Positions 42,636 to 51,976 are shown, counted from the stretch's first letter. The stretch: 64,000 nt of DNA from 0-14-0-80-60-11 sp049322355 (GCA_049322355.1 JBMORG010000025.1:62001-126000); one strand, 5' to 3'. A program made the numbers and translations. The notes: generated by a model from the sequence alone, not told the origin.

Positions 42636-43145
42636 ATGAAAGCAAGAAAAATGTCCCTGGTGGTTCTGCTGGCCCTGGCGTTGAGCCTGGGGCTGGCGGC
42701 GTCCTCCTGGGCCCGCCCCTGGGGCGGTGGCATGGGCATGGGTGACGGCATGGGTTGCGGCATGGGTTGCGGCATGATGGGAGCTATGAACCTGACCCCT
42801 GACCAAGCAGGAAAGCTTTTTGACCTCAAGCAGAAGTTCATGAATGATACCGCAGAAATCCGTAAACAAAAGATGGTCAAGCGCGCGGAGTTGGCGGCGC
42901 TGTGGAAAGCCGAAAAGCCCGATGAAAAGGCCATTATCGCCAAGCAGAAGGAGTTGAACGCTCTCCGGGGCCAGATGCAGGAAAAAAGCGTGTCCTTCCA
43001 CTTGGAGGCCCGTAAGATCGCGCCGGAACTGGGATATGGTTTCGGTCCTGGCAGAGGTCGTGGCATGGGTGGTTTCGGTGGCGGCATGGGGCACGGCTTC
43101 TGTCCGATGGTTGGTGGCCCCCCCCCGCCTCCTCCTGGCAAATAA
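42636..43145 (+). CDS. Periplasmic ZraP/Spy-like metal-binding protein
   Basis: 169 residues. A signal peptide (MKARKMSLVVLLALALSLGLAASSWA in part, cleavage near residue 26) precedes a Gly/Met/Cys-rich segment (GMGMGDGMGCGMGCGMM), a helical LTPDQ...KQKFMNDTAEIRKQK region typical of the CpxP/Spy/ZraP family, and a Gly-rich, poly-Pro tail. Such proteins are envelope-stress chaperones and zinc or other metal buffers. The Met/Cys/His-rich ends suggest metal binding. GAGGAG lies nine bases before the ATG. It is monocistronic with its own terminator. No two-component system adjoins. Confidence 0.82.
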   Translation: MKARKMSLVVLLALALSLGLAASSWARPWGGGMGMGDGMGCGMGCGMMGAMNLTPDQAGKLFDLKQKFMNDTAEIRKQKMVKRAELAALWKAEKPDEKAIIAKQKELNALRGQMQEKSVSFHLEARKIAPELGYGFGPGRGRGMGGFGGGMGHGFCPMVGGPPPPPPGK

Positions 43146-43182
43146 ACGATTTCCCTGATTCATCTAACCCACCTCCTGGCAG

Positions 43183-43217
43183 TGAGGGGCGGCAATAGCT
43201 GCCCCTCATTGTTTTTT
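43183..43217 (+). terminator. Terminator after the ZraP-like gene
   Basis: An 8-bp stem TGAGGGGC (43183-43190 with 43201-43208) and a ten-base loop, followed by TTGTTTTTT. Confidence 0.88.
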
Positions 43218-43351
43218 CTGCCGGCGGTTAGCGTCCGACCACGCCAGACACAATAGATTTCTCCTGGTGTTACTGGTCAGTTCTTGAAAATTTTGCAATT
43301 CTGCCGTAAAGTTAAAAAGGACAAATTCACATCACGAGAATTATCAGGATT

Positions 43352-43861
43352 ATGGCAGTATTACCTATTTGCAAATTACCCGATGCGGTGCTCCGGCGAG
43401 AAGCCGCAGAAGTCACTGAAATCAACGGGAAGGTGCAGCGCCTCATCGACGACATGGCGGAAACCATGTACGCCGCGCCTGGTCTAGGCCTGGCAGCCAA
43501 CCAGGTGGGTGAGCTCCAACGGCTCATCGTGTTCGATGTCTCCCACAAAGAAGGCAAGCCCCGTAATCTCCAGGTAGTGCTCAATCCCTGCATAGTTGCC
43601 GCGGAAGGAGAGATCACCCACGAGGAGGGCTGCCTGTCGGTGTTAGATTTCTCCGCCGAGGTGCGGCGCCATGCCAAAGTGCTGGTGAAGGGCCTGGACC
43701 GGGAAGGCAGGCCCATCGAGATCACCGGGGAAGGATTGCTAGCCGTGGTTCTGCAGCACGAAATCGATCATCTGAACGGCATCTTGTTCATCGACCATAT
43801 CAGCCGCCTCAAGCGGGGACTCTACTTAAGACGATTGAAAAAACAGGCGGCAGCCAGGTGA
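43352..43861 (+). CDS. def: Peptide deformylase
   Basis: 169 residues. The three metal-site motifs are present: GLGLAANQVG (46-55), EGCLSV (with the Cys metal ligand) and QHEIDHLNG (HExxH). It removes the formyl group from nascent proteins at the ribosome. Its stop overlaps the GTG start of fmt by four bases (GTGA), giving coupled synthesis of the formylating and deformylating enzymes. The ATG follows a short AGGA. The frame and length are typical of type 1 deformylases. Confidence 0.97.
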   Translation: MAVLPICKLPDAVLRREAAEVTEINGKVQRLIDDMAETMYAAPGLGLAANQVGELQRLIVFDVSHKEGKPRNLQVVLNPCIVAAEGEITHEEGCLSVLDFSAEVRRHAKVLVKGLDREGRPIEITGEGLLAVVLQHEIDHLNGILFIDHISRLKRGLYLRRLKKQAAAR

Positions 43862-44802
43862 AATCAGGACCATGGCGCCTGATTTTCATGGGCACCCCCC
43901 AGTTTGCCTTACCGTCTCTGGAGGCCATCCTGGCGGCCGGAGAAGAGGTGGCAGCCGTAGTGACCCAGCCGGACCGCCCCCGGGGCCGTGGCCAAGTGGT
44001 CACTTTCTCACCGGTGAAGGAACTGGCCCTGGAGTGGAATCTTCCGGTGCTGCAGCCGCACCGTCTCAAAGACCCGGAGTTGATCCGGGACCTTACGGCA
44101 CTGGAGGCGGAACTCATAATCGTCGTGGCCTACGGCCGGATTCTTCCCCGGGAGATCCTGGCTTTGCCATCCGTGGGGTCATTAAATGTCCACGCTTCGC
44201 TTTTGCCTCGGTACCGGGGAGCGGCACCCATCAATTGGGCCTTGATCAGGGGAGATAAGGTAACCGGAGTGACTATCCAGTGGCTCCGGTATGAATTGGA
44301 TTCGGGACCGATTTTTCTTCAGGAACAGGTCCCCATTATGGCAGAAGATAATTTTGGGACGTTGTACGCCCGGCTGGCCGAAGTGGGCGCAGCTTTGTTG
44401 GTACAATCCCTGGAGATGCTGCGGCGGGGAGAAGCCGTCAAGCTCCCTCAAAGCGAGGCCGAGGTCACTCTGGCCCCACCCCTCGCCCGGGAGATGCGCC
44501 GTCTTCGTTGGGAACTCCCAGCACCGGAAGTAGCAGGCTGGATACGGGGTCTGGATCCGGTCCCTGGCGCCTCTACTCTATGGCAAGGCCGGATTCTCAA
44601 GGTGTTCGAAGCCCGGGTAAAAAAGAGCGAAGGAAGTTTGGCACCCCCGGGAACGGTTCTGCGCCTGACGACTCAAGGTTTGGAAATTGCCTGCGGCCAA
44701 GGAAGTATCACGGTTAAGGAGTTGCAACTGGCCGGGCACAAGCGCTTGGCCGCCGCCGATTTTTTACGGGGCCAACCTTTACTGGGACAGAGGCTGGATT
44801 AG
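43858..44802 (+). CDS. fmt: Methionyl-tRNA formyltransferase
   Basis: 314 residues. LIFMGTPQFALPSLEAI at the start, HASLLPRYRGAAPINWALIRGD (shown in part as the SLLPxYRGAAPI signature) and the C-terminal OB-fold domain are diagnostic. It formylates Met-tRNA(fMet) with 10-formyl-THF. The start is GTG at 43858, overlapping the def stop. A DUF116 gene follows after eight bases, so def-fmt-DUF116 form one operon. Confidence 0.97.
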   Translation: MKSGPWRLIFMGTPQFALPSLEAILAAGEEVAAVVTQPDRPRGRGQVVTFSPVKELALEWNLPVLQPHRLKDPELIRDLTALEAELIIVVAYGRILPREILALPSVGSLNVHASLLPRYRGAAPINWALIRGDKVTGVTIQWLRYELDSGPIFLQEQVPIMAEDNFGTLYARLAEVGAALLVQSLEMLRRGEAVKLPQSEAEVTLAPPLAREMRRLRWELPAPEVAGWIRGLDPVPGASTLWQGRILKVFEARVKKSEGSLAPPGTVLRLTTQGLEIACGQGSITVKELQLAGHKRLAAADFLRGQPLLGQRLD

Positions 44803-44810
44803 GACTGGTT

Positions 44811-45641
44811 ATGGATGAGCCGGCCAAAATATTAAATGGCGGCAATTCCCTGCGGCCCCAGAAGCGCATCTTTCTGGGCTTGCTGGTTCTCACCTGCTTT
44901 TTGTTCACCCTTCTTCTGGGTATCCTCTGGTATGTGCCCTACGTGGGCCTGACCACCATCCATCCCGATCTGCCCCTGGTACTGGGGATCGTCTTCAGTG
45001 TCCTGCTCTTGCTGGTGCTGGCCATCCTGGTCATGCTGGCCCTCACCGTAGTCTTGGGCAGGGACCTGTTTTTTTCCCGCAAACTCCGGGGCCTGGTGAT
45101 CAAACTGCTGCTCCCCTTGATGAGCGGGGTGGGGAAATTGGCTGGGGTATCTGAGGATAAAGTGCGGCGTTCGTTCATCGAAATCAACAATCAACTGGTC
45201 CTGGCTCAGCACCCCCGCACCACCGCGGACAAACTGCTCCTGCTCATGCCTCACTGCCTGCAATTTCACGAATGCCAGTTTCGGATCACCGGAAGTACGG
45301 TGCACTGCAAAAAGTGCGGCAAATGTCCCATCACCGGCCTGGTGGACCTGTCGGAAAAATACGGTGTGGGGCTGGCAGTGGCCACCGGAGGCACCCTGGC
45401 CCGGCGCATCGTGGTGGAACGCAAACCCCGCCTGATTATTGCGGTGGCCTGCGAGCGGGATCTAAGCAGCGGTATCCAGGACAGCTATCCACTGCCCGTC
45501 TTCGGCATTATCAATCACCGGCCCCACGGCCCCTGCTATGATACCCAGGTCAACCTGGCGAAGGTGGAGGAAGCCCTTACCACCTTCCTGCTGCCACAGC
45601 CTGCCGCAGACACTGAGAAGCCCCAGACCCAGCCGGCCTGA
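44811..45641 (+). CDS. DUF116-family membrane protein
   Basis: 276 residues. Two membrane segments (about 20-42 and 55-80) precede a soluble Cys-rich domain with PHCLQFHECQFR, CKKCGKCPITGL, VAVACERDLSSGIQ and HRPHGPCYDT, the DUF116 pattern. Seven or more Cys suggest metal or Fe-S binding, but the function is unknown. The family often neighbours def and fmt in Deltaproteobacteria and Firmicutes, as here (eight bases after fmt), hinting at a link to translation start or formyl metabolism; this is inference. AGGA lies seven bases before the ATG. Confidence 0.88.
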   Translation: MDEPAKILNGGNSLRPQKRIFLGLLVLTCFLFTLLLGILWYVPYVGLTTIHPDLPLVLGIVFSVLLLLVLAILVMLALTVVLGRDLFFSRKLRGLVIKLLLPLMSGVGKLAGVSEDKVRRSFIEINNQLVLAQHPRTTADKLLLLMPHCLQFHECQFRITGSTVHCKKCGKCPITGLVDLSEKYGVGLAVATGGTLARRIVVERKPRLIIAVACERDLSSGIQDSYPLPVFGIINHRPHGPCYDTQVNLAKVEEALTTFLLPQPAADTEKPQTQPA

Positions 45642-45715
45642 ACGGGGGCGATTCATTACTGTTGCGGCCTTTAAGCTTGGCCACCAGATGGCAGCAGGCA
45701 ATAAAGGCAGTGGTG

Positions 45716-46207
45716 CTATTGCCTGGCAGGTCTGACCTTGCGCACCCCTACCCTTAATATTGCTTCTTGAAATTCCTTTGGATGGATGGCGCCGGCAAAG
45801 AGCTCGCGAGCCCCCATCTTCAGGGTCTTCCAGATGAAGGTGGGCGATACGTCTTCCACAAAGAGGAAAATTTCAGGGCACTCCGGCTGAGCCGTGGTCT
45901 GGGCAATCCAGCAATCCAGTGCAGGATTGTTGTCTCGGTATTCTAAGAGCACCACATCGACTGTGTGATCTCCATTCAAACCCTCAAGGCTCTGAAAATT
46001 CTTTACCTGGCCAATCCCGGACGAATCAACCACTTGGCGGAGATAATCGCCGTTTTCCCTGGAATTATAATAGATGCTGAATTGTATGGCTTTCTCCTTT
46101 CTATAGTGAGGATGCCAGGCAACCCCATTATTTTGAGTGTTAAAGTCGGCATTAAGGTGGTGTGCAATTAATGTGCCCATAACAGGAGATGGCTCTGCAA
46201 TTGACAT
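45716..46207 (-). CDS. Degenerate receiver-like protein, unknown function
   Basis: 163 residues. The middle and C-terminal parts resemble a response-regulator receiver fold: VDVVLLEYRDN (strand 3 and the position of the phosphorylated Asp, here LEY so probably lost), PEIFLFVEDVSPTFIWKTLKMGARELFAGAIHPKEFQEAILRV (strand 4 to helix 5, shown only in outline). Such receivers occur in CpaE/TadZ-like and pseudo-receiver proteins. No DNA-binding domain is fused. The start at 46207 has no strong ribosome binding site. It interrupts an otherwise plus-strand run between DUF116 and rsmB, and its base composition is more A+T rich. Confidence 0.6.
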   Translation of the reverse strand: MSIAEPSPVMGTLIAHHLNADFNTQNNGVAWHPHYRKEKAIQFSIYYNSRENGDYLRQVVDSSGIGQVKNFQSLEGLNGDHTVDVVLLEYRDNNPALDCWIAQTTAQPECPEIFLFVEDVSPTFIWKTLKMGARELFAGAIHPKEFQEAILRVGVRKVRPARQ

Positions 46208-46360
46208 ACTCAAATTTTGTGGAGATCAGTAGTAAGAGTTTGGAAGGAATGGAATGAAGACCCTGACTATTTTTGTTAACATGATGTTCAGGATTATCGA
46301 CTATCGTATCATGTTGGCGGAACAAAGAAATTATGCTCGACCAGATAACGGCTTGAATCC

Positions 46361-47737
46361 ATGAGCAAACCTCAGACTTCAGGATATTCCAGCGGTGCCC
46401 GGGCCTTGGCCCTGGACATCCTTTCCCTGGCTGCCCGGCGAGGGCGGTCGGTGGAGGAATTGCTCGCCGCCAGCCTCAAGCGCCACCCGGATCTGCCGCG
46501 GGCGGAGCGGGGTTTGCTGTTGGAACTGGTCCAAGGGGTAAAGCGCTGGGAGGCGAGATTGGACTATGTATTGTCCCAGCTTTCTGATATGCCCCTGAAA
46601 AAACTACACCCCCTGGTTCTGCAAATCCTGCGTTTGGGAACTTATCAGATTCTTATGCTGGATCGGGTGCCGGCCCGGGCCGCGCTCCACGAGGCCGGGA
46701 ACCTGGCCAAGGCACGAGGTCTGCCCCGGAGCCACGTGGGCTTTATCAATGCGGTGCTGCGGCGGTTGGCCTCAGGGGAGGATGTGCCACTGCCCGACCC
46801 TCGATCGGACCCGGTGGAGGCCTTGAGTGTGATCCACTCGCACCCCACCTGGGTGGTGAGGCGCTGGTTGGCGCGGTACGGCCCTGAAGCTGCCGCTGGC
46901 CGCCTGGCTGCCAATAATCTGATCCCGCCTTTGAGTATCCGAGTCAATACTCTTAAGACCGATCCCGCCAGCCTCATGGCCAGGTTGGCCCAAGAAGGGA
47001 TGAAAGCTCGGCCGGCCCGGTTTTCCCCGGAGGGCCTCATTGTCGAAGACATAAAAGCTTCGCCTACGGATTTAGCCTCTTATCGGGAGGGGCTCTGGCT
47101 CTTCCAGGATGAAGGGGCGCAGCTGATTCCGTACCTGCTTCCCCTGGAGGCGGGGCTGCGGGTTGCGGAAATCGGGGCCGGGCGGGGAGGTAAAACCACC
47201 CACCTGGCCGAGACCATGGCCAACTCCGGCCTGTTGGCGGCGGTGGACCGCCATTGGGGGCGCTTGCAGGAGCTAAAGCTGAACACGCGGCGCTGGGGAG
47301 TGGAGATGGTCCGTCCCATCCGGGCTGACGCGGCCGGGGCCCTCCCCCTGATAAGTAGCAGCATGGATGCAGTGATTCTGGACGTTCCCTGCTCTTCCCT
47401 GGGCATCCTGCGGCGCCATCCGGAGATCAAAGGCCGGCTCAGAGAGGAGGACCTGGCCACCTTCCCACCCCGGCAGGCCGCCATGCTGGAGGAGGCCGCC
47501 CGGATCATAAAATCGGAGGGGCACCTCCTTTATATCACTTGCACCACCGAACCCGAGGAAAATGAGGCGCAGATAGACAACTTCCTTTTCAGACACCCGG
47601 AATTTCGCCTGGCCACCGACTCCGGGCTTCTACCGCCCCAGGCCCGGAACCTGGTGCAGCCTCCCGGCTTCTTCCGGACCTCACCGGAGGACCATGACCT
47701 GGACGCCTTCTTTGCCGCAGTATTGGCCAAGGCCTAA
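46361..47737 (+). CDS. rsmB: 16S rRNA m5C967 methyltransferase, RsmB
   Basis: 458 residues. An N-terminal NusB-like RNA-binding domain (1-140) is fused to a Rossmann methyltransferase with the NOL1/Fmu motifs: AEIGAGRGGKTTHLAE (AdoMet binding), DVPCSSLGILRRHPEIK (motif IV Cys) and ITCTTEPEENE (motif VI Cys). It methylates C967 of 16S rRNA. The ATG at 46361 has a weak leader. It lies downstream of def-fmt-DUF116, a common neighbourhood, but is separated from it here by a minus-strand gene. Confidence 0.93.
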   Translation: MSKPQTSGYSSGARALALDILSLAARRGRSVEELLAASLKRHPDLPRAERGLLLELVQGVKRWEARLDYVLSQLSDMPLKKLHPLVLQILRLGTYQILMLDRVPARAALHEAGNLAKARGLPRSHVGFINAVLRRLASGEDVPLPDPRSDPVEALSVIHSHPTWVVRRWLARYGPEAAAGRLAANNLIPPLSIRVNTLKTDPASLMARLAQEGMKARPARFSPEGLIVEDIKASPTDLASYREGLWLFQDEGAQLIPYLLPLEAGLRVAEIGAGRGGKTTHLAETMANSGLLAAVDRHWGRLQELKLNTRRWGVEMVRPIRADAAGALPLISSSMDAVILDVPCSSLGILRRHPEIKGRLREEDLATFPPRQAAMLEEAARIIKSEGHLLYITCTTEPEENEAQIDNFLFRHPEFRLATDSGLLPPQARNLVQPPGFFRTSPEDHDLDAFFAAVLAKA

Positions 47738-48137
47738 AGCAATGCAGGTAGTAAATTAGGTAAAAAATGAGAATTATGGGGTTTAAACAAATCGTACCAG
47801 TAGAAGTAATTTGTATGGATAGGCAGATGCGGGTGTGTCCCCCTTATGGGCGGTAAGTTAGGTCCGACTCTAGCGAAGATAAACTCTTTAGGAGCGCAAG
47901 TTGATATTAAAGCATGGTTCGGCGAGTTGCCATCTTTCCTATGCTTCTTATTCTTAACATGCAAAAATTACAAAAATAGACATTTCATTTTTAGGTAATT
48001 TTACCTATAAGTTTATGGGTATTTCTGCCTATAGATAATCCTTTTTATTTATGCATAATAGGGAATCACAACAGAGGCTCGCACGGATGCGCAGCACCCT
48101 CAGAGCAAAAATGTCTCAGTTCAAGGAGGAACCGAGA
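47738..48137. other. A+T-rich intergenic region
   Basis: 400 bases with no supported gene. One short minus-strand frame starts at 47964 but lacks a ribosome binding site or recognisable product. TTAGGTAATTTTACCTATAAG (47993-48013) contains AGGTAA/TTACCT inverted repeats that might be an operator for the small gene at 48138; this is speculative. Confidence 0.45.
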
Positions 48138-48353
48138 ATGCTCAAGTTTATTGACTCCGGATGCCAAAAACATGATTTGCTGCAATTCAACCTCCAGGGT
48201 TTAACGACTTTAGTGATCATGGGGGTAGTAGCAAACCTTCCTCAAGACGGCAGCTATCACACCTATACCTGTGAACACGGCAAAACCCACCGGCTGAGCT
48301 TTCAGATCCACGGCAAATCGCATCGCTTGATTCCGAGAGGTTTAGAAGTTTAG
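48138..48353 (+). CDS. Small hypothetical protein
   Basis: 71 residues, with Cys8 (DSGCQKHDLLQF) and CEHGKTHRLSFQIHGKSHRL, rich in His and basic residues. No family is recognised. A strong AAGGAGG (48123-48129) lies eight bases before the ATG at 48138, which is why this start is taken over the in-frame ATG at 48051. It lies 87 bases upstream of purL in the same direction. The His/Cys content might bind metal, but that is only a guess. Confidence 0.55.
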   Translation: MLKFIDSGCQKHDLLQFNLQGLTTLVIMGVVANLPQDGSYHTYTCEHGKTHRLSFQIHGKSHRLIPRGLEV

Positions 48354-48440
48354 CCAATACCCCAAGGAAACTTAACCTTCCTATCCGGCTCTCCTTGAGG
48401 TATATTTTTCACAATAATCCATAGGATCCTGGGGAGAGCC

Positions 48441-51425
48441 ATGGCCGTCCGGTTGGAAATAGGTTGGCGTCCGGAGCTTACGGACGCGGAAGGAGAGGGG
48501 TTACGCCGGCAGGCCCGGGAATATTTCGGGCTTGATCTTGCGACAGTGCGGGTTTTGCGGGTCCTCATGCTGGATGTGGATCTTCCCCCGGCAAGTCTGG
48601 AGGAAATCCGCAAGGAGGTTTTCACCCATCCCACCACCCAGATATCCAGCTTCAAAACCCTGGCCCGGGATTTCCACTGGGCTATCTGGGTAGGCTTTAA
48701 GCCCGGAGTGCGGGATACCGGCGGGGCCGTTGCTCTGGAAGCCATCGCATCTTACCTGGGAGAACCCCTCCCGGATGGGTCCGCGGTATATACCTCCAAG
48801 CTTTTCCTGCTAACCGGCGATGATCTCACGGAAAAACACGCGGCCCAGATCGCCCGGGAACTCCTGGCCAACGATATGATCCAGGAATTTCGGATTTTTT
48901 CCCGGGAAACCTGGGACCCCGATGATGGCGTGGGGATTATCCTCCCCCGGGTAGTATTAGCCCACACCCCCACGGTGGAGGCCTTCGACCTAACTTCACC
49001 TATGGCCCTCAAGGAACTGAGCCGTCAGCGCCATCTGGCCCTCCGGGATGCTGATCTGCCGATTATCCTGGATTATTTCCAACGTCCGGAAGTTCTGGCC
49101 CGAAGAAATGTGGTGGGGCTTGCGGCCCCCACCGACGTGGAACTGGAATACCTGGCCCAGGCCCGGAGCGACCACTGCAACCACAACACCTTTCGGGGGC
49201 GGTTCCATTACCGGGATGCGGGGACAGGGGAAAGCCTCATCCTGGATAATCCTTTCAAGGCCTGCATCTCCGAGCCCACCCGGGAGATTGCCCGACATAA
49301 ACCCTGGGTGGTCTCGGTCCTCTGGGACAACGCCGGCGTGGGTAAGTTGGACGACGAATTTCATTACGTTATCAAGGGAGAGACCCACAATTCCCCTTCC
49401 AACCTGGAGGCCTACGGCGGCTCCCTCACCGGCATCGTGGGAGTTTACCGGGACCCGATGGGCACCGGCAAAGGGGCCCGCCTCATCGGAGGCATGTACG
49501 GCTTCTGTGTGGGTCCCCGGAACTATGACGGGCCGCTCAAACCCCGGCTGCACCCCCGGCGCCTCCTGGACGGCGTCATCGAAGGGGTCAAAGATGGCGG
49601 CAACAAGAGCGGAGTCCCTACAGTCAATGGTGCCCTTTATTTTGATCCATCTTATTTGGGCAAGTGCCTGGTGTTTGTGGGCGCGGTGGGGCTGCTGCCC
49701 CGGGAGATCAAAGGCAAGCCCGGAGCCGACAAAAAGGCCCATCCCGGAGATCTGATTATCACCTGCGGCGGCCGGGTGGGCAAAGATGGGATTCACGGAG
49801 TGACCGCTTCGTCCGAAGTTTCGTCCCCGGGTACCCCGGCGGGCCACGTCCAGATCGGAGACCCGTACACCCAGAAAAACCTGCACGATTTCCTCCTGGA
49901 GGCCCGGGATCAGGGTCTCATCACCTTCATCACCGACTGCGGCGGCGGCGGGCTGTCATCGGCGGTGGGGGAGTCGGCCCGGATGGCCGGCGGCGGCGAG
50001 GTCGAGCTTGCAGCAGTGCCCCTCAAATACCAGGGGCTGGACCCCTGGGAGATTTGGGTGTCCGAATCCCAGGAGCGCATGGTTGCGGCCGTTAAACCGG
50101 AGCATGAAGCCGCCTTCAGGTCCCTGGCCCGGAAGCACTCGGTGGAGGCCACCGTCATCGGCCGCTATACCGACTCCGGTGTCCTGGAGGTGAAATATCA
50201 GGGGCGCACCTGCGCTTATATGGACCTGTCGTTTTTGGAGGAGGATTTTCCTCCCTGGGAGTTCGAGGCCCAGTGGCTGCCGCCGGAGAGCCGCTTCACC
50301 GAGCCGGTTCTGGGTGACCCCGGGGATCACCTGGGACTTTTGCTGGCCCTGCTTGACCGTCCCAATGTCTGCTCCCGGGAGTGGATAACCCGCCAGTACG
50401 ATCACGAGGTCCAGGGGGCCAGCGCACTTAAGCCTCTCATGGGCGAGTTTGCGCCGGTGCCAGGGGATGCCGCTATTTTACGCCCCCGGCCGGAGTCCCA
50501 CCGGGGGCTGGCCTTGAGCCTGGCCGTGTGTCCTGCCTACTCTCAGATCGACACCTATCACATGACCGCGGTGACCATTGATGAGGCGGTGCGGCGGCTG
50601 TTGGCGGTGGGCGGGACTCTGGGCCACATCGGCGGTGTGGACAACTTCTGTTGGCCCAGTGTCGAGTACGATCCTCAATTGAACCCTGACGGGCGCTATA
50701 AGGCGGCGCAACTGGTGCGCTCCTGCCTGGCGCTTAAGGACCTGTGCCTGGCTTACGGCATCCCGTTGTTGTCGGGCAAGGACAGCATGTACGTGGATGG
50801 CCTGTTGCCCGGGGCCTTCGGCGAAATGCACCGGGTAAGCGGGCTGCCCACCCTGTTTTTCACTGCGGTGAGCGTCCTGCCGGATTTGCGCCGGGCCCTG
50901 AGCCTGGAGTGGAAGAATCCCGGGGATTTGATTTACCTGGTGGGGGAGACTCGGCCGGAATTGGGCGGTTCGGAGTTTTATGAGATGCTGGGCTATGTGG
51001 GACTGAGCGTACCCAAAGTGCGCCCCGAGGAATTCCTGGCTTATTACCGCCTCTTGGAAGAAGCCGGTCGCGTAGAATTATTGGCCTCGGCTCACGGCCT
51101 TTATCGTGGCGGCCTGGGGGTACACCTGGCTTTGTCCAGCCTGGCTGCGGGAATGGGCGTGGAGGTGGACTTGAGCCGGGTGGCTCCGGAGTCTCCGAAT
51201 TATGTGAGCCTCTATTCGGAATCGGCGGGGCGCTTCCTGGTGAGCGTTGATCCGGGCCACCAGCGCCGCTTGGAAGAGCTTTTTGGCGGCCAGCCCCTGA
51301 CGTTAATCGGCCAGGTGCGATCAGACCAAAACTTTAAAATCAGCCGCCATGGCCGGCCCTTGCTTTCGGCTTCCCTTGAGACCCTCAAGGCCACCTGGGA
51401 GCGTCGTTTCGGCAGCCTGGTTTGA
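48441..51425 (+). CDS. purL: Phosphoribosylformylglycinamidine synthase, PurL
   Basis: 994 residues. A PurS-like N-terminal region (about 1-170) precedes two AIR-synthase-type halves: ARSDHCNHNTFRGRF, IKGETHNSPSNLEAYGGS, TDCGGGGLSSAVGESARM, ESQERMVAA, GVDNFCWP and SGKDSMYVDG. It carries out the fourth step of purine synthesis (FGAR + Gln + ATP to FGAM). There is no C-terminal glutaminase, so a separate PurQ is needed. At 994 residues it is longer than small PurL (about 730) and shorter than the enterobacterial form (about 1300), as often seen in this phylum. GGGGAG precedes the ATG. Confidence 0.95.
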   Translation: MAVRLEIGWRPELTDAEGEGLRRQAREYFGLDLATVRVLRVLMLDVDLPPASLEEIRKEVFTHPTTQISSFKTLARDFHWAIWVGFKPGVRDTGGAVALEAIASYLGEPLPDGSAVYTSKLFLLTGDDLTEKHAAQIARELLANDMIQEFRIFSRETWDPDDGVGIILPRVVLAHTPTVEAFDLTSPMALKELSRQRHLALRDADLPIILDYFQRPEVLARRNVVGLAAPTDVELEYLAQARSDHCNHNTFRGRFHYRDAGTGESLILDNPFKACISEPTREIARHKPWVVSVLWDNAGVGKLDDEFHYVIKGETHNSPSNLEAYGGSLTGIVGVYRDPMGTGKGARLIGGMYGFCVGPRNYDGPLKPRLHPRRLLDGVIEGVKDGGNKSGVPTVNGALYFDPSYLGKCLVFVGAVGLLPREIKGKPGADKKAHPGDLIITCGGRVGKDGIHGVTASSEVSSPGTPAGHVQIGDPYTQKNLHDFLLEARDQGLITFITDCGGGGLSSAVGESARMAGGGEVELAAVPLKYQGLDPWEIWVSESQERMVAAVKPEHEAAFRSLARKHSVEATVIGRYTDSGVLEVKYQGRTCAYMDLSFLEEDFPPWEFEAQWLPPESRFTEPVLGDPGDHLGLLLALLDRPNVCSREWITRQYDHEVQGASALKPLMGEFAPVPGDAAILRPRPESHRGLALSLAVCPAYSQIDTYHMTAVTIDEAVRRLLAVGGTLGHIGGVDNFCWPSVEYDPQLNPDGRYKAAQLVRSCLALKDLCLAYGIPLLSGKDSMYVDGLLPGAFGEMHRVSGLPTLFFTAVSVLPDLRRALSLEWKNPGDLIYLVGETRPELGGSEFYEMLGYVGLSVPKVRPEEFLAYYRLLEEAGRVELLASAHGLYRGGLGVHLALSSLAAGMGVEVDLSRVAPESPNYVSLYSESAGRFLVSVDPGHQRRLEELFGGQPLTLIGQVRSDQNFKISRHGRPLLSASLETLKATWERRFGSLV

Positions 51426-51455
51426 GGAATCCCTCCTTTCTGTTATAATTTTTTT

Positions 51456-51515
51456 AGGGGCGCATCCACATGTGCGCCCCCATTGAGGGCGGCTATATAG
51501 GTCCGCCCCTATAAA
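51456..51515. repeat. Family C double-hairpin repeat
   Basis: AGGGGCGCATCCACATGTGCGCCCC-like and GGGCGGCTATATAGGTCCGCCCCT-like hairpins lie side by side between purL and the ferredoxin gene. Further copies are at 54229 and 57891, with a partial copy near 42329. Confidence 0.7.
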
Positions 51516-51553
51516 AAGCCAGTGAATCATATTGTTATGTCGAGGGGCAGGAT

Positions 51554-51976
51554 ATGCACGCAGAAATGTTGGTGCTGCGATTTTCCCAGGCAGTGGTGGA
51601 TCAGCCCATCATTTACCGCCTGGTCAAGGATTACGACCTGGAATTTAATCTCCTGAAGGCCACCATCTATCCCCGGAAAGAAGGGGTGATAGTTATGGAG
51701 CTCAGGGGTCACCCGAAGAATTTTCGCCGGGGACTCAAGTACCTGAGGGACTCAGGGGTTAAGGTCCAGCGGGTGGCCCGGGAGGTACGGCGCAATGAAG
51801 AGAGTTGCTACCAGTGCGGCGCCTGCACCGCGGTCTGTCCCACCGGGGCCCTGCACGTCAAACGGCCGGAGATGGAAGTCCTCTTCGATCCCGAAAAATG
51901 CAGCGCCTGCGAGCTGTGCTGCCCGGTCTGCCCGGCCCGGGCCATGGAGGTCCGGCTGGACCGCAGCGCCCTGTGA
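51554..51976 (+). CDS. NIL-domain ferredoxin
   Basis: 140 residues. The N-terminal NIL domain (about 1-75, first seen in methionine ABC ATPases) is fused to two [4Fe-4S] motifs: CYQCGACTAVCP and CSACELCCPVCP. Related proteins take part in homocysteine formation from aspartate semialdehyde and sulfide with a COG1900-type partner in anaerobes. That partner gene is not adjacent, so the role here is only suggested. The ATG has AGGAT just upstream. An MFS transporter follows. Confidence 0.88.
   Translation: MHAEMLVLRFSQAVVDQPIIYRLVKDYDLEFNLLKATIYPRKEGVIVMELRGHPKNFRRGLKYLRDSGVKVQRVAREVRRNEESCYQCGACTAVCPTGALHVKRPEMEVLFDPEKCSACELCCPVCPARAMEVRLDRSAL

Noticed and set aside
47734..47964. 76-codon minus-strand frame after rsmB
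   Set aside because: No ribosome binding site, no recognisable product, A+T-rich intergenic context.
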